Origin: Winslowiella toletana
GTDB lineage: Bacteria; Pseudomonadota; Gammaproteobacteria; Enterobacterales; Enterobacteriaceae
NCBI RefSeq assembly: GCF_032164335.1
Contig: NZ_CP134152.1
Span: forward strand, 4,774,001 to 4,838,000
DNA: 64,000 nt
Direction of reading: 5' to 3'
The position numbers and the translations under genes are program-made. Numbering within the stretch: position 1 is the first letter of the stretch; the number at the start of each line of letters is the position of its first letter. Below the pieces are notes generated by a model, which saw only the letters and a list, made by a program, of their open reading frames with translations, had not been told where the DNA came from and did not search any database. Shown here piece by piece: positions 8,904-17,441 of the stretch.

Positions 8904-9602
8904 ATGAATAAAATCCTGTTGGTTGATGATGACCGCGAATTAACTTCGCTACTTAAAGAATTGTTAGAAATGGAAGGATTTGATGTGGTGGTTGCCAGTG
9001 ATGGCGAACAGGCACTCAGTATCCTCGACAGCTCAATTGATCTGTTATTGCTCGATGTGATGATGCCGAAGAAAAACGGTATCGACACGTTAAAAGAGTT
9101 ACGTCAGCAGCATCAGACGCCAGTCATTATGCTTACAGCACGCGGAAGCGAGCTGGATCGCGTTCTGGGGCTGGAACTGGGTGCAGATGACTACTTACCT
9201 AAGCCATTTAACGATCGCGAGCTGGTCGCGCGTATACGTGCGATTCTGCGTCGTTCTAACTGGAGCGAACAACAGCAGCAGCATGACAACAGTTCTCCGA
9301 CGCTGGAAGTCGATTTCCTGCGCCTGAATCCTGGTCGTCAGGAAGCCAGCTTTGATGGCATCACGCTCGATCTGACCGGCACTGAGTTTACGCTGCTCTA
9401 CTTACTGGCACAGCATCTTGGCCAGGTCGTCTCGCGTGAACATCTCAGTCAGGAAGTGCTGGGCAAACGACTGACACCGTTTGACCGTGCTATTGATATG
9501 CATATCTCTAACCTTCGCCGCAAACTCCCTGAACGCCGTGACGGGCACCCGTGGTTCAAAACCTTACGTGGACGCGGATATTTAATGGTCTCCGCAACAT
9601 GA
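8904..9602 (+). CDS. cpxR: Response regulator CpxR
   Basis: OmpR-family DNA-binding response regulator of the Cpx envelope-stress system. The 232 residues have the family layout. The receiver domain (1-120) has acidic DDD near the N-terminus, the phospho-acceptor in LLLDVMMPK (residue 51), a threonine in MLTAR and the lysine in PKPF. The winged-helix domain (about 130-228) ends TLRGRGYLM. A GGAGGGA site precedes the ATG. It overlaps cpxA by 4 bases (ATGA), so the two are translationally coupled. Confidence 0.97.
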   Translation: MNKILLVDDDRELTSLLKELLEMEGFDVVVASDGEQALSILDSSIDLLLLDVMMPKKNGIDTLKELRQQHQTPVIMLTARGSELDRVLGLELGADDYLPKPFNDRELVARIRAILRRSNWSEQQQQHDNSSPTLEVDFLRLNPGRQEASFDGITLDLTGTEFTLLYLLAQHLGQVVSREHLSQEVLGKRLTPFDRAIDMHISNLRRKLPERRDGHPWFKTLRGRGYLMVSAT

Positions 9603-10972
9603 TAAGCAGTTTGACCACCCGCATCTTCGCCATTTTCTGGTTAACTCTGGCGCTGGTGTTGATGCTGGTACTGATGGTTCCCAAACTTGATTCCCGCCAG
9701 ATGACTTCGCTGCTCGAAAGTGAGCAGCGACAGGGAATCATGATCGAACAGCATGTTGAAGCCGAGCTGGGACACGATCCGCCTAATGATCTGATGTGGT
9801 GGCGGCGGTTGTTCCGCGCCATTGAAAAATGGGCGCCGCCGGGTCAGCGATTGTTATTAGTCACCAGTGAAGGTCGGGTGATTGGCGCTCAGCATAATGA
9901 AATGCAGATCATTCGTAACTTTATCGGCCAGTCTGATAACGCCGATCATCCACAGAAAAAGAAATATGGCCGTATTGAGCTGGCTGGCCCTTTCTCGGTG
10001 AGTGATGGCGAAGACAACTATCAGCTGTATTTGATTCGTCCGGCCGGCAGTTCCCAGCTGGATTTTATCAATTTGCTGTTTGACCGCCCTTTACTGCTGC
10101 TGATTGTTACCATGTTAATCAGCTCGCCACTGTTACTGTGGTTAGCCTGGAGCCTGGCAAAACCAGCGCGTAAGCTGAAATATGCGGCGGATGAAGTCGC
10201 CAGCGGCAATCTGCGCCAGCATCCGGAATTGGAAGCCGGGCCGCAAGAGTTCCTTGCTGCGGGTTCGAGCTTTAATCAGATGGTCAGCGCGCTGGAACGC
10301 ATGATGACCGGTCAGCAACGGTTACTCTCTGACATCTCTCATGAGCTGCGTACTCCGCTGACTCGCCTGCAACTGGCCACTGCGCTGATGCGCCGTCGTC
10401 AGGGTGAAGGCAAGGAGCTGCAACGTATTGAGACTGAAGCGCAAAGGCTGGACGGCATGATCAACGATCTGCTGGTGCTGTCACGCACCCAGCATAAGAA
10501 CGCGCTGATCAGCGAAGCAATGAAAGCCAATCAGCTGTGGTCTGGCGTGCTGGATGATGCCAGGTTTGAAGCAGAGCAGATGGGCAAGACGCTGGAAATT
10601 CCTTATCCACCGGGACCCTGGCCGCTTTACGGTAATCCGAATGCACTGGACAGCGCGCTGGAAAATATCGTGCGCAATGCGCTGCGTTATTCTCACTCAA
10701 AGATCTCTGTAAGTTTTTCAGTGGATAATCAGGGGATTACCGTGCATGTCGATGATGACGGCCCGGGCGTCAGTGAAGCAGACCGTGAACAAATATTCCG
10801 TCCATTCTACCGTACAGATGAAGCACGCGACCGCGAATCCGGTGGCACCGGGCTGGGTCTGGCGATCGTTGAAACCGCGATTCAGCAGCATCGAGGCTGG
10901 GTCAAGGCCGATGACAGTCCGTTGGGGGGGTTACGCCTGACCATGTGGCTACCGCTGTACTCCAGCCGTTAA
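9599..10972 (+). CDS. cpxA: Sensor histidine kinase/phosphatase CpxA
   Basis: Inner-membrane sensor that phosphorylates or dephosphorylates CpxR in response to envelope protein damage. It has 457 residues, the same as E. coli CpxA. The order is: membrane segment (about 8-28), periplasmic sensor domain, second membrane segment (about 165-187), HAMP domain, H box SDISHELRTPLTRL (histidine about 248), N box NIVRNALRY, G1 DDDGPGV, F region IFRPFYR and G2 GGTGLGLAI. The start ATG 9599 overlaps the cpxR stop. Confidence 0.97.
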   Translation: MISSLTTRIFAIFWLTLALVLMLVLMVPKLDSRQMTSLLESEQRQGIMIEQHVEAELGHDPPNDLMWWRRLFRAIEKWAPPGQRLLLVTSEGRVIGAQHNEMQIIRNFIGQSDNADHPQKKKYGRIELAGPFSVSDGEDNYQLYLIRPAGSSQLDFINLLFDRPLLLLIVTMLISSPLLLWLAWSLAKPARKLKYAADEVASGNLRQHPELEAGPQEFLAAGSSFNQMVSALERMMTGQQRLLSDISHELRTPLTRLQLATALMRRRQGEGKELQRIETEAQRLDGMINDLLVLSRTQHKNALISEAMKANQLWSGVLDDARFEAEQMGKTLEIPYPPGPWPLYGNPNALDSALENIVRNALRYSHSKISVSFSVDNQGITVHVDDDGPGVSEADREQIFRPFYRTDEARDRESGGTGLGLAIVETAIQQHRGWVKADDSPLGGLRLTMWLPLYSSR

Positions 10973-10986
10973 TATTTTGCTATCCT

Positions 10987-11010
10987 GCAGCCCTCGCTAT
11001 TGAGGGCTGC
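10987..11010 (+). promoter_or_regulatory. Hairpin covering the trmL ribosome-binding region
   Basis: GCAGCCCTC (10987-10995) pairs perfectly with GAGGGCTGC (11002-11010) around a six-base loop. No T run follows, so it is not a standard terminator of cpxRA. The right arm contains GAGGG, the only plausible ribosome site for trmL (ATG 11016), so folding could limit trmL translation. Structure is seen; the effect is inferred. Confidence 0.5.
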
Positions 11011-11015
11011 TACTG

Positions 11016-11486
11016 ATGTTAAATATCGTATTATTTGAACCTGAAATCCCACCAAATACCGGAAATATTATCCGCCTGTGCGCCAATACCGGCTTCCAGT
11101 TGCATCTGATTGAACCACTGGGTTTTACCTGGGACGATAAACGCCTGCGTCGTGCTGGTCTCGATTATCACGAGTTCACAGATATCAAACGTCATGCTGA
11201 CTATGCGGCATTCCTGAGCGCTGAAGCGCCACAGCGGCTATTTGCCCTGACCACTAAAGGAACGCCTGCGCACAGCGCAGTAAGTTATCAGGCGGGCGAT
11301 TATCTGCTGTTTGGCCCTGAGACACGCGGCTTGCCAGCCTCGATCCTCGACGTACTTCCGGCGCAGCAAAAAATCCGCATTCCAATGCAGCCTGACAGTC
11401 GCAGTATGAATTTATCGAATGCAGTTTCAGTGGTGGTATATGAGGCGTGGCGACAGCTCGATTACGCCGGAGCCGTCATCAAATAA
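11016..11486 (+). CDS. trmL: tRNA (cytidine34/uridine34-2'-O)-methyltransferase TrmL
   Basis: SPOUT-class enzyme that methylates the wobble ribose of tRNA-Leu. It has 156 residues, close to E. coli TrmL (157). Family marks are [19 protein letters not shown] near the N-terminus, the knot-forming [11 protein letters not shown] (about 100-110) and [22 protein letters not shown], which binds S-adenosylmethionine. It is convergent with cysE. A stem-loop just upstream may cover its ribosome site. Confidence 0.96.
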   Translation: MLNIVLFEPEIPPNTGNIIRLCANTGFQLHLIEPLGFTWDDKRLRRAGLDYHEFTDIKRHADYAAFLSAEAPQRLFALTTKGTPAHSAVSYQAGDYLLFGPETRGLPASILDVLPAQQKIRIPMQPDSRSMNLSNAVSVVVYEAWRQLDYAGAVIK

Positions 11487-11520
11487 CCCACCGTTGGGCG
11501 GCGGGTTGCAGAAATATCAG

Positions 11521-12342
11521 TCAAATTCCGTCGCCAAATTCGAAACCTGGCACCATGCCATTAAAATGCTGATCCATCTCCATCGATGGCTTTTCGCTAC
11601 CGGGTTTACCGACGATACGCGCTGGCACGCCAGCGGCCGTAGTGTGCGGCGGCACCGGTTGCAATACCACGGAACCGGCGCCAATTTTCGCACCACGGCC
11701 CACTTCGATATTGCCGAGGATCTTGGCGCCAGCGCCAATTAACACCCCTTCGCGAATCTTCGGGTGACGATCGCCACTGGTTTTGCCGGTACCGCCCAGC
11801 GTCACCGATTGCAGAATCGAAACATCATTCTCAATCACCGCGGTTTCACCAATTACAATACCGGTTGCATGATCGAGCATGATGCCGTGACCAATGCGCG
11901 CAGCAGGATGAATATCAACGGCAAAGGAAACGGAGATTTCGTTTTGCAGATAAACCGCCAGCGCACGGCGGCCTTCATTCCACAGCCAGTGACCAATGCG
12001 ATAAGCCTGCAACGCATGGAAACCCTTCAGATAAAGCAGTGGAGTGGAATACTTGTCTACCGCCGGATCACGCTGGCGCACCGCCTGAATATCACAGGCC
12101 GCCGAGGCAATCATCGACGGATCATTGCGATAAGCTTCTTCAACAATTTCACGAATCGCGATAGCGGGCATTATCGGGTTAGCGAGTTTATTCGCCAGCA
12201 TGTAGCTCAGCGCACTGCCGAGATTTTCATGCTTCAGTAATGTCGCATGGTAAAAGCTGGCCAGCATCGGTTCGCAATCCGCAAGCGCGCGCGCTTCCGC
12301 TTTGATATTATTCCAGACCAGTTCTAACTCTTCAGACGACAT
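11521..12342 (-). CDS. cysE: Serine acetyltransferase
   Basis: Makes O-acetylserine from serine and acetyl-CoA, the first step of cysteine synthesis, and is inhibited by cysteine. It has 273 residues, the E. coli length: an alpha-helical N-terminal domain, then a left-handed beta helix of hexapeptide repeats from about 140, with DIHPAARIGHGIMLDHATG (catalytic histidine and aspartate) and GGTGKTSGDRHPKI. The C-terminal tail binds O-acetylserine sulfhydrylase. It is the last gene of the yibN-grxC-secB-gpsA-cysE group. Confidence 0.97.
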   Translation of the reverse strand: MSSEELELVWNNIKAEARALADCEPMLASFYHATLLKHENLGSALSYMLANKLANPIMPAIAIREIVEEAYRNDPSMIASAACDIQAVRQRDPAVDKYSTPLLYLKGFHALQAYRIGHWLWNEGRRALAVYLQNEISVSFAVDIHPAARIGHGIMLDHATGIVIGETAVIENDVSILQSVTLGGTGKTSGDRHPKIREGVLIGAGAKILGNIEVGRGAKIGAGSVVLQPVPPHTTAAGVPARIVGKPGSEKPSMEMDQHFNGMVPGFEFGDGI

Positions 12343-12413
12343 TACTCTCTCCCCATAAAAAAGCAGCGCACAGTTAAGCGGTACGCTTCAGGTGAATTGC
12401 TGTGCATCCGGCA

Positions 12414-13433
12414 TCAGTTGCTGCTGTTTTCGTCCTTCCTTGCGCGCCCCAGCAAAGTTAATGCTGCCTCGCGAGCACTTTTTTCGCAATATAATACCTG
12501 ATAAATTTGCTCAGTTATCGGCATCTCAACACCGTATCGCGCAGCCAAAGCTTTGACTTCTTTGGTATTTCTGTAACCTTCTACCACCTGGCCAATGGTC
12601 GTCTGCGCGCTTTCAACATCCACACCCTGCCCCAGCATCATGCCAAAACGGCGGTTACGTGACTGATTATCGGTACAGGTCAGTACCAGATCGCCCAGCC
12701 CTGCCATTCCCATAAAGGTGGTGGGATCGGCACCCAAAGCAGTACCCAGACGAGTCATTTCCGTCAGGCCGCGGGTAATCAGCGCGGTGCGGGCGTTAGC
12801 GCCGAAACCAATGCCATCGGAAATACCGGCACCAATCGCGATAACATTTTTAACCGCGCCGCCTAGCTGCACGCCAATAAAGTCAGAGTTGTTATAGACA
12901 CGGAAGCTTTTGCCACAGTGTAATAACTGCTGCAAATCGTCAGCAAATTGCGTATCGGTTGCCGCCAGTGCAATCGCCGTCGGTAAACCGGCAGCCAGCT
13001 CTTTCGCAAAGGTGGGGCCAGAGATTACCGCTAACGGAATGTCATCACCGAGAATTTCACGGGCTACATCCTGCAACAGTCGGCCAGTCTCTTTTTCCAG
13101 CCCTTTCGTTGCCCAGACAATACGCGAGTCAGCGCGTAACAGTGGCTTTATCTGACGCAATACGTCACCAAAGACATGGCTCGGCACCACCACCAGCAAA
13201 TCACGACTGGCGTCGATGGCTCGCTGGAGATCGCTTTCAAGCAGTAAGGTGTCGGGAAAGGGAACGTCGGGAAGGAAAGCAACATTGCAGCGATCGGCCT
13301 GAAGTTGCGCCTGATGCTGCGGGTTATGGCCCCACATCAACACGTTATGGCCATTGCGGGCCAGCGTGATTGCCAAAGCGGTGCCGTAAGAACCGGCACC
13401 GATAACGGTCATAGACGCGTTCAGCTTATTCAT
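12414..13433 (-). CDS. gpsA: Glycerol-3-phosphate dehydrogenase [NAD(P)+]
   Basis: Reduces dihydroxyacetone phosphate to sn-glycerol 3-phosphate for phospholipid synthesis. The 339 residues equal the usual length. The Rossmann nucleotide site is [13 protein letters not shown] (about 10-22). Catalytic and substrate segments are [35 protein letters not shown] (catalytic lysine) and the [14 protein letters not shown] loop. Its ATG overlaps the secB stop by one base (TGATG), implying coupled translation. Confidence 0.98.
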   Translation of the reverse strand: MNKLNASMTVIGAGSYGTALAITLARNGHNVLMWGHNPQHQAQLQADRCNVAFLPDVPFPDTLLLESDLQRAIDASRDLLVVVPSHVFGDVLRQIKPLLRADSRIVWATKGLEKETGRLLQDVAREILGDDIPLAVISGPTFAKELAAGLPTAIALAATDTQFADDLQQLLHCGKSFRVYNNSDFIGVQLGGAVKNVIAIGAGISDGIGFGANARTALITRGLTEMTRLGTALGADPTTFMGMAGLGDLVLTCTDNQSRNRRFGMMLGQGVDVESAQTTIGQVVEGYRNTKEVKALAARYGVEMPITEQIYQVLYCEKSAREAALTLLGRARKDENSSN

Positions 13434-13897
13434 CAGGCATCCTGACGGACTTCTGCACCTTCACCTTGCTGCTGCAGATAGTTCATAAACAGCGCATCAA
13501 AGTTAACTGGCGCAAGGTTCAACTGCGGGAAAGTACCGCGTGAAACCAGGCTGGTAATGCACTCACGAGCATACGGGAACAGAATGTTCGGGCAGTATGC
13601 ACCCAGGCAATGTGCCATCTGGTTGCCTTCGATACCGGAAATGCTAAAGATACCTGCCTGCTGAACTTCACACAGGAACGCAGTATCTTCTTCAACGGTA
13701 GCCGTTACCGTCACACGCAGCACCACTTCGAAAACATCATCTGCCAGCGAGCTGGATGCGGTGTCCAGATCCAGCTTAACTTCCGGCTCCCACTCTTTCT
13801 GGAAAACCTGTGGTGCATTCGGCGCTTCAAAAGAAATATCTTTAGTGTAGATACGTTGGATCTGGAAAGACATTTCGCTGGAGTTTTGTTCTGACAT
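13433..13897 (-). CDS. secB: Protein-export chaperone SecB
   Basis: Tetrameric cytosolic chaperone that keeps preproteins unfolded and passes them to SecA. It has 154 residues. The start ATG 13897 gives [20 protein letters not shown] as in E. coli and has an AGGA site at fair spacing; a TTG three codons upstream is less likely. Conserved parts are [10 protein letters not shown], the acidic SecA-binding surface around EVKLDLDT, and [12 protein letters not shown]. It sits between grxC and gpsA, as in E. coli. Confidence 0.97.
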   Translation of the reverse strand: MSEQNSSEMSFQIQRIYTKDISFEAPNAPQVFQKEWEPEVKLDLDTASSSLADDVFEVVLRVTVTATVEEDTAFLCEVQQAGIFSISGIEGNQMAHCLGAYCPNILFPYARECITSLVSRGTFPQLNLAPVNFDALFMNYLQQQGEGAEVRQDA

Positions 13898-13945
13898 TTT
13901 ACTCAATCCTATTCGTTAATAATCCGTTATCGCCCTGGAGGAGCA

Positions 13946-14197
13946 TCATTTCAAAAGCGGGTCTAGCCCCTGGCGTCCATCCAACGCATATAAGTCATCG
14001 CAGCCGCCAATGTGCTGCGCATCAATAAATATCTGAGGTACGGTGGTGCGACCGCTACGTTGAATCATCTCTTCTCGTTTAACGGCATCGCCATCAATCG
14101 GGATTTCCTGAAACGCTACGCCTTTTTCACTCAGCAGTGCTTTTGCACGATGGCAAAACGGACACGTCGCTTTGGTGTAGATCTCTACGTTGGCCAT
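13946..14197 (-). CDS. grxC: Glutaredoxin 3
   Basis: Small glutathione-dependent disulfide reductase of 83 residues. The dithiol active site reads TCPFC (residues 11-15), where E. coli glutaredoxin 3 has CPYC. The glutathione-binding TVPQIF and GGCDDL segments are present. It lies in the yibN-grxC-secB group, with 48 bases to secB. Confidence 0.96.
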   Translation of the reverse strand: MANVEIYTKATCPFCHRAKALLSEKGVAFQEIPIDGDAVKREEMIQRSGRTTVPQIFIDAQHIGGCDDLYALDGRQGLDPLLK

Positions 14198-14216
14198 TTA
14201 CTGTACCTCGAAAGTT

Positions 14217-14648
14217 TTATTTTCCACGAACCAGAGGCAGATTATCACCACTCCAGCCCGACACACCCTCTTTGAGCACCGATACCTGAGCAAAGCCAGC
14301 AGCATTCAGCTGAGCGGCAGATTCTGCTGCAGACGTTCCGGTTGCATCAACCACAATAATAGGCTGAGCTTTATGCTTCTCAAGCTCAGCGAAACTGCCC
14401 TTTTTGATATCTGCCGCCGCAATGTTAATCGCGCCAGAAATATGACCTTTACGATAGTCATCACGCGAACGCACGTCGACTACCACGGCATCTTCTTTAT
14501 TAATCTGGCGCGTCGCTTCGCCACGGCTAATGGTTTTTACCTTAGAGAACATGCCCTTAACGGTGGTAAAGATCACCAGAACCAGCAAAGCAACCCACGC
14601 CAGACTCAGGATTGGGTGATTGCTTGCGAATTGCATAATTTCTTGCAT
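14217..14648 (-). CDS. yibN: Membrane-anchored rhodanese-like protein YibN
   Basis: It has 143 residues: an N-terminal membrane anchor (about 10-30, [17 protein letters not shown]) and a cytoplasmic rhodanese domain with [19 protein letters not shown]. The position of the usual catalytic cysteine reads VVDATGTSA, so sulfur transfer is doubtful. E. coli YibN has been reported in connection with membrane-protein insertion. The start is MQEIMQF as in E. coli; a further upstream start at 14660 is possible. First gene of the group leading to cysE. Confidence 0.93.
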   Translation of the reverse strand: MQEIMQFASNHPILSLAWVALLVLVIFTTVKGMFSKVKTISRGEATRQINKEDAVVVDVRSRDDYRKGHISGAINIAAADIKKGSFAELEKHKAQPIIVVDATGTSAAESAAQLNAAGFAQVSVLKEGVSGWSGDNLPLVRGK

Positions 14649-15163
14649 GAGGGGTAACAACTCCCGACAGGGTTAATAAGCTAAAACAAGGTTTCTGAGT
14701 ATACCTGCGCCACTTCTCATGTACAGTCGCGAAGCCGCCAGAGTTACGTTTTATGAGGCAGATTTAAAAAAAAAGTGCCTTCACGCGGAAAACTGTTATT
14801 CGCTGCCCTGCTGCTTTGTTCTTAAGCGGTCATTTACCAGGCAATGGCTGCGTGAGGCCGCCAGATATTTTACGTTGTTGCTTCAAGCTTGTCGCGCTGA
14901 ATGCACGGACAGATTAACTCTGGCATATGTAACTAAAGGTTTCGGGGCTTTCGTCGTTCATGGCCTGAGTCAGCCTGATTTTATCGTATTAACCTGGCAG
15001 AATAGCGACACTATTAGCCGCGTTTCTTAACTCTCTGTTGCAATAATAATCACACTGCCAGCATTAGTGGCATCGGCATCAGCGGTAATTTGTCACTGAA
15101 TGAAATGGAAATCTCCGCAGAGATGACTGGTAAGCCGCTGTTCATCGTGGAATAATCCCTGCT
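14649..15163. other. Gene-poor spacer between yibN and envC, site of a lost gpmI
   Basis: In E. coli this position holds gpmI (phosphoglycerate mutase, about 1.5 kb). Here only about 500 bases separate yibN from envC. An open frame at 14719-15030 (103 codons) has no ribosome site and no recognisable similarity, and is probably chance. The last part (about 15090-15155) matches the C-terminal codons of gpmI and is listed separately. The yibN promoter must lie at the left end and the envC promoter somewhere in this spacer. Confidence 0.6.
15090..15155 (+). pseudogene. gpmI: 3' remnant of gpmI
   Basis: Read in frame to the TAA at 15153-15155, this gives LSLNEMEI followed by SAEMTGKPLFIVE. The end of E. 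coli GpmI, from memory, reads LSLMGMEI followed by PQEMTGKPLFIVE. The rest of the roughly 510-residue enzyme is absent, so the gene was deleted and left about 21 codons. The stop lies 8 bases before the envC start, the same neighbour as in E. coli. Function of the remnant is unlikely, though it may still hold the envC translation context. Confidence 0.8.
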
Positions 15164-16471
15164 GTGAGGGAAAAAGCGACAGTTTCATATCAACGGACCC
15201 GGTTTAACGGATTAGCCACACGCATCCCGTTACGCTCAAGATTGTCCACTCTGTCTGCCAGCGTTCTGTGCGCTGGCGTTTTGCTGTTGCCTTTTTCTGG
15301 CTACGCCGCCGACGATAATAAATCGCAGCTAAAATCCATCCAGCAGGATATCGCTGAGAAGGAAAAGAGCGTCAAACTGCAAAAAGAGCAGCGCAGTAAA
15401 CTGCTCGACCAATTGCAAAGTCAGGAAAAAGTTATCGCTCAGGCCAGCCGCAAACTGCGCGACACGCAAACCTCACTGACCTCCCTGAATAAAGAGATCG
15501 CCGCGCTGACCGCGTCGATTAATAAACTGCAAACTCAGCAAGTCCAGCAAGAAAAACTGCTGTCAGAACAGCTTGATGCCGCTTTTCGCCAGGGGCAACA
15601 CAGTGGTGTGGAACTGGTGCTGAGTGGCGAAGAGAGCCAGCGCAGCGAACGTATTCTTGCCTATTTCGGCTATCTCAACGCCGAGCGGCAAAAAAATATC
15701 GATAAGTTACAACAGACGCGTACTGAACTCTCCACGCAGAAAGCATCACTGGTAAGTAAGCAGGCGCAGCAGAAATCACTGCTGGGCGAGCAGCAGAATC
15801 AGCAAACCAGGCTGGAGCAAGCGCGTGCCGCGCGGCAGAAAACCATCACCACGCTGGAGTCGTCGCTGGAGAAAGATCAGGCTCAGCTGGTAGAAATGCG
15901 ACAGAACCAGACGCGCCTGCAGGACAAAATTGCCAAAGCCGAGCGCGAAGCGCGTGCGCGTGCTGAACGTGAGGCAAAAGAAGCTGAGCGCGTACGCGCT
16001 CGCCAGCAGCAGGCGAAGAGCAAAGGTACCACCTACAAACCCACCGAAAGCGAACGTTCCCTGATGTCACGCACCGGTGGCCTGGGCCGCGCAGGCGGTC
16101 AGGCGGTGTGGCCAGTGCGCGGCAAAATTGAGCATCGCTTTGGCGAAACGCTGCAGGGCGAGCTACGCTGGAAAGGCCTGGTGATTGATGCGCCCGAAGG
16201 TACTGAAGTTAAAGCCATTGCAGATGGCCGGGTCTTAATGGCCGACTGGCTGCAAGGCTACGGTTTGGTTGTGGTAGTGGAGCACGGTAAAGGCGATATG
16301 AGCCTGTATGGCTACAACCAAAGTGCACTGGTGAGCGTGGGAACCCAGGTTAGGGCAGGACAGCCAATCGCACTGGTCGGTACCAGCGGTGGCCGGGGCA
16401 CGCCTTCACTCTATTTTGAAATCAGACGACAAGGACAGGCCGTCAATCCACTGCCGTGGTTAGGAAAATAA
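15164..16471 (+). CDS. envC: Murein hydrolase activator EnvC
   Basis: Periplasmic factor that activates amidases AmiA and AmiB at the division site under FtsEX control. It has 435 residues: a long N-terminal leader with a hydrophobic core ending in SGYAA, a coiled coil of about 220 residues rich in Q, K and E, the KGTTYKPTESERSLMSRTGGL linker, and a C-terminal LytM (peptidase M23-like) domain. As in other EnvC proteins, the LytM domain lacks the full zinc ligand set (GLVIDAPEGTEV and SLYGYNQS instead of HxxxD and HxH). GTG 15164 is the likely start; no ATG is available before the leader. Confidence 0.94.
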   Translation: MREKATVSYQRTRFNGLATRIPLRSRLSTLSASVLCAGVLLLPFSGYAADDNKSQLKSIQQDIAEKEKSVKLQKEQRSKLLDQLQSQEKVIAQASRKLRDTQTSLTSLNKEIAALTASINKLQTQQVQQEKLLSEQLDAAFRQGQHSGVELVLSGEESQRSERILAYFGYLNAERQKNIDKLQQTRTELSTQKASLVSKQAQQKSLLGEQQNQQTRLEQARAARQKTITTLESSLEKDQAQLVEMRQNQTRLQDKIAKAEREARARAEREAKEAERVRARQQQAKSKGTTYKPTESERSLMSRTGGLGRAGGQAVWPVRGKIEHRFGETLQGELRWKGLVIDAPEGTEVKAIADGRVLMADWLQGYGLVVVVEHGKGDMSLYGYNQSALVSVGTQVRAGQPIALVGTSGGRGTPSLYFEIRRQGQAVNPLPWLGK

Positions 16472-16474
16472 GTC

Positions 16475-17392
16475 TTGTTTCAGCGCTTAAAACTCACCGC
16501 ACTGCTCGGCGGCATGTTGCTTGCCAGCTCAGCCCATGCAGGCAAACTGGCCATCGTTATCGACGATTTCGGTTATCGCCCCGCGCAGGAAAATCAAGTT
16601 TTGCAGATGCCACAGGCAATCTCCGTCGCGGTACTGCCAAACGCGCCGCACGCCCGTGAAATGGCAACCAAAGCCCATCAGCGTGGTCATGAAGTGTTAA
16701 TCCATCTGCCAATGGCACCGCTCAGCAAACAGCCGCTGGAAAAAGATACCTTACGTCCCGATATGAGCAGCGCAGAGATCGAGCGTATTATCAGCGAAGC
16801 GGTGAAGGATGTACCTTATGCGGTCGGTCTCAATAACCATATGGGCAGCGCGATGACTTCCAGCCTGTTTGGTATGCAAAAAGTGATGCAGGTGCTTGAT
16901 CACTACAACCTTTACTTCCTCGATAGCATGACTATCGGCAACAGCCAGTCAACGCGCGCCGCGACAGGCACCAGTGTGAAAGTGATTAAACGCCGCGTGT
17001 TCCTTGATGATAATCAGAATGAAGCAGAGATCCGCAAGCAGTTTACCCGCGCGGTACGGCTTGCTCAGCGCGATGGTTCAGCCATTGCCATTGGTCACCC
17101 GCACCCTTCTACCGTCAGGGTATTGCAACAGATGCTGCCAACTCTGCCTGGTGACATTACGCTGGTTCGGCCAAGTCAGTTACTAAACGAGCCACAGCGG
17201 ATTAATAATAAACCGCTGCCGCCAGAGAGTAAGCCCGTTCCACCGGTTAAACCGCGTAATCCATTCCGGGGTATTGAAACCTGCGTGAATAAACTGCCAC
17301 AACAACCGGTACCAGCCACACGCGCACTGGGTGTGATTGGCGACAGTATCGCCGAAGGACATATTGCGAAGACGCTGGGAAGCCTGTTCTGA
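16475..17392 (+). CDS. yibQ: Divergent polysaccharide deacetylase family protein YibQ
   Basis: Secreted protein of 305 residues with a signal peptide ending in SSAHA. The domain of about 230 residues begins KLAIVIDDFGYR, with the DD pair of the deacetylase fold, and contains IHLPM, GLNNHMGSAMTS and AIAIGHPHPST. A proline-rich segment follows near 250 (PPESKPVPPVKP) and then an unmodelled tail. The start is TTG 16475, with AGGA ten bases upstream and 3 bases after the envC stop, so it is co-transcribed with envC. The enzymatic substrate is not known. Confidence 0.88.
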   Translation: MFQRLKLTALLGGMLLASSAHAGKLAIVIDDFGYRPAQENQVLQMPQAISVAVLPNAPHAREMATKAHQRGHEVLIHLPMAPLSKQPLEKDTLRPDMSSAEIERIISEAVKDVPYAVGLNNHMGSAMTSSLFGMQKVMQVLDHYNLYFLDSMTIGNSQSTRAATGTSVKVIKRRVFLDDNQNEAEIRKQFTRAVRLAQRDGSAIAIGHPHPSTVRVLQQMLPTLPGDITLVRPSQLLNEPQRINNKPLPPESKPVPPVKPRNPFRGIETCVNKLPQQPVPATRALGVIGDSIAEGHIAKTLGSLF

Positions 17393-17409
17393 CGTCGACT
17401 TTTCTACAA

Positions 17410-17429
17410 GGGAGCCGAAAGCGGCTCCC
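17410..17429. terminator. Hairpin between convergent yibQ and tdh
   Basis: GGGAGCCG (17410-17417) pairs with CGGCTCCC (17422-17429) around AAAG. Only short T-rich stretches follow on either side. It sits between two convergent genes and probably ends transcription from both. Confidence 0.65.
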
Positions 17430-17441
17430 CTGCATTATTTC

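Noticed and set aside
11484-11510. GC-rich imperfect hairpin between trmL and cysE
   Set aside because: The stem is interrupted and no T run follows; the evidence for a terminator is too weak.
14719-15030. 103-codon open frame between yibN and envC
   Set aside because: No ribosome site, no recognisable domain, odd composition (basic and cysteine-containing), and it lies in a region left by a gene deletion. Kept only as part of the spacer description.
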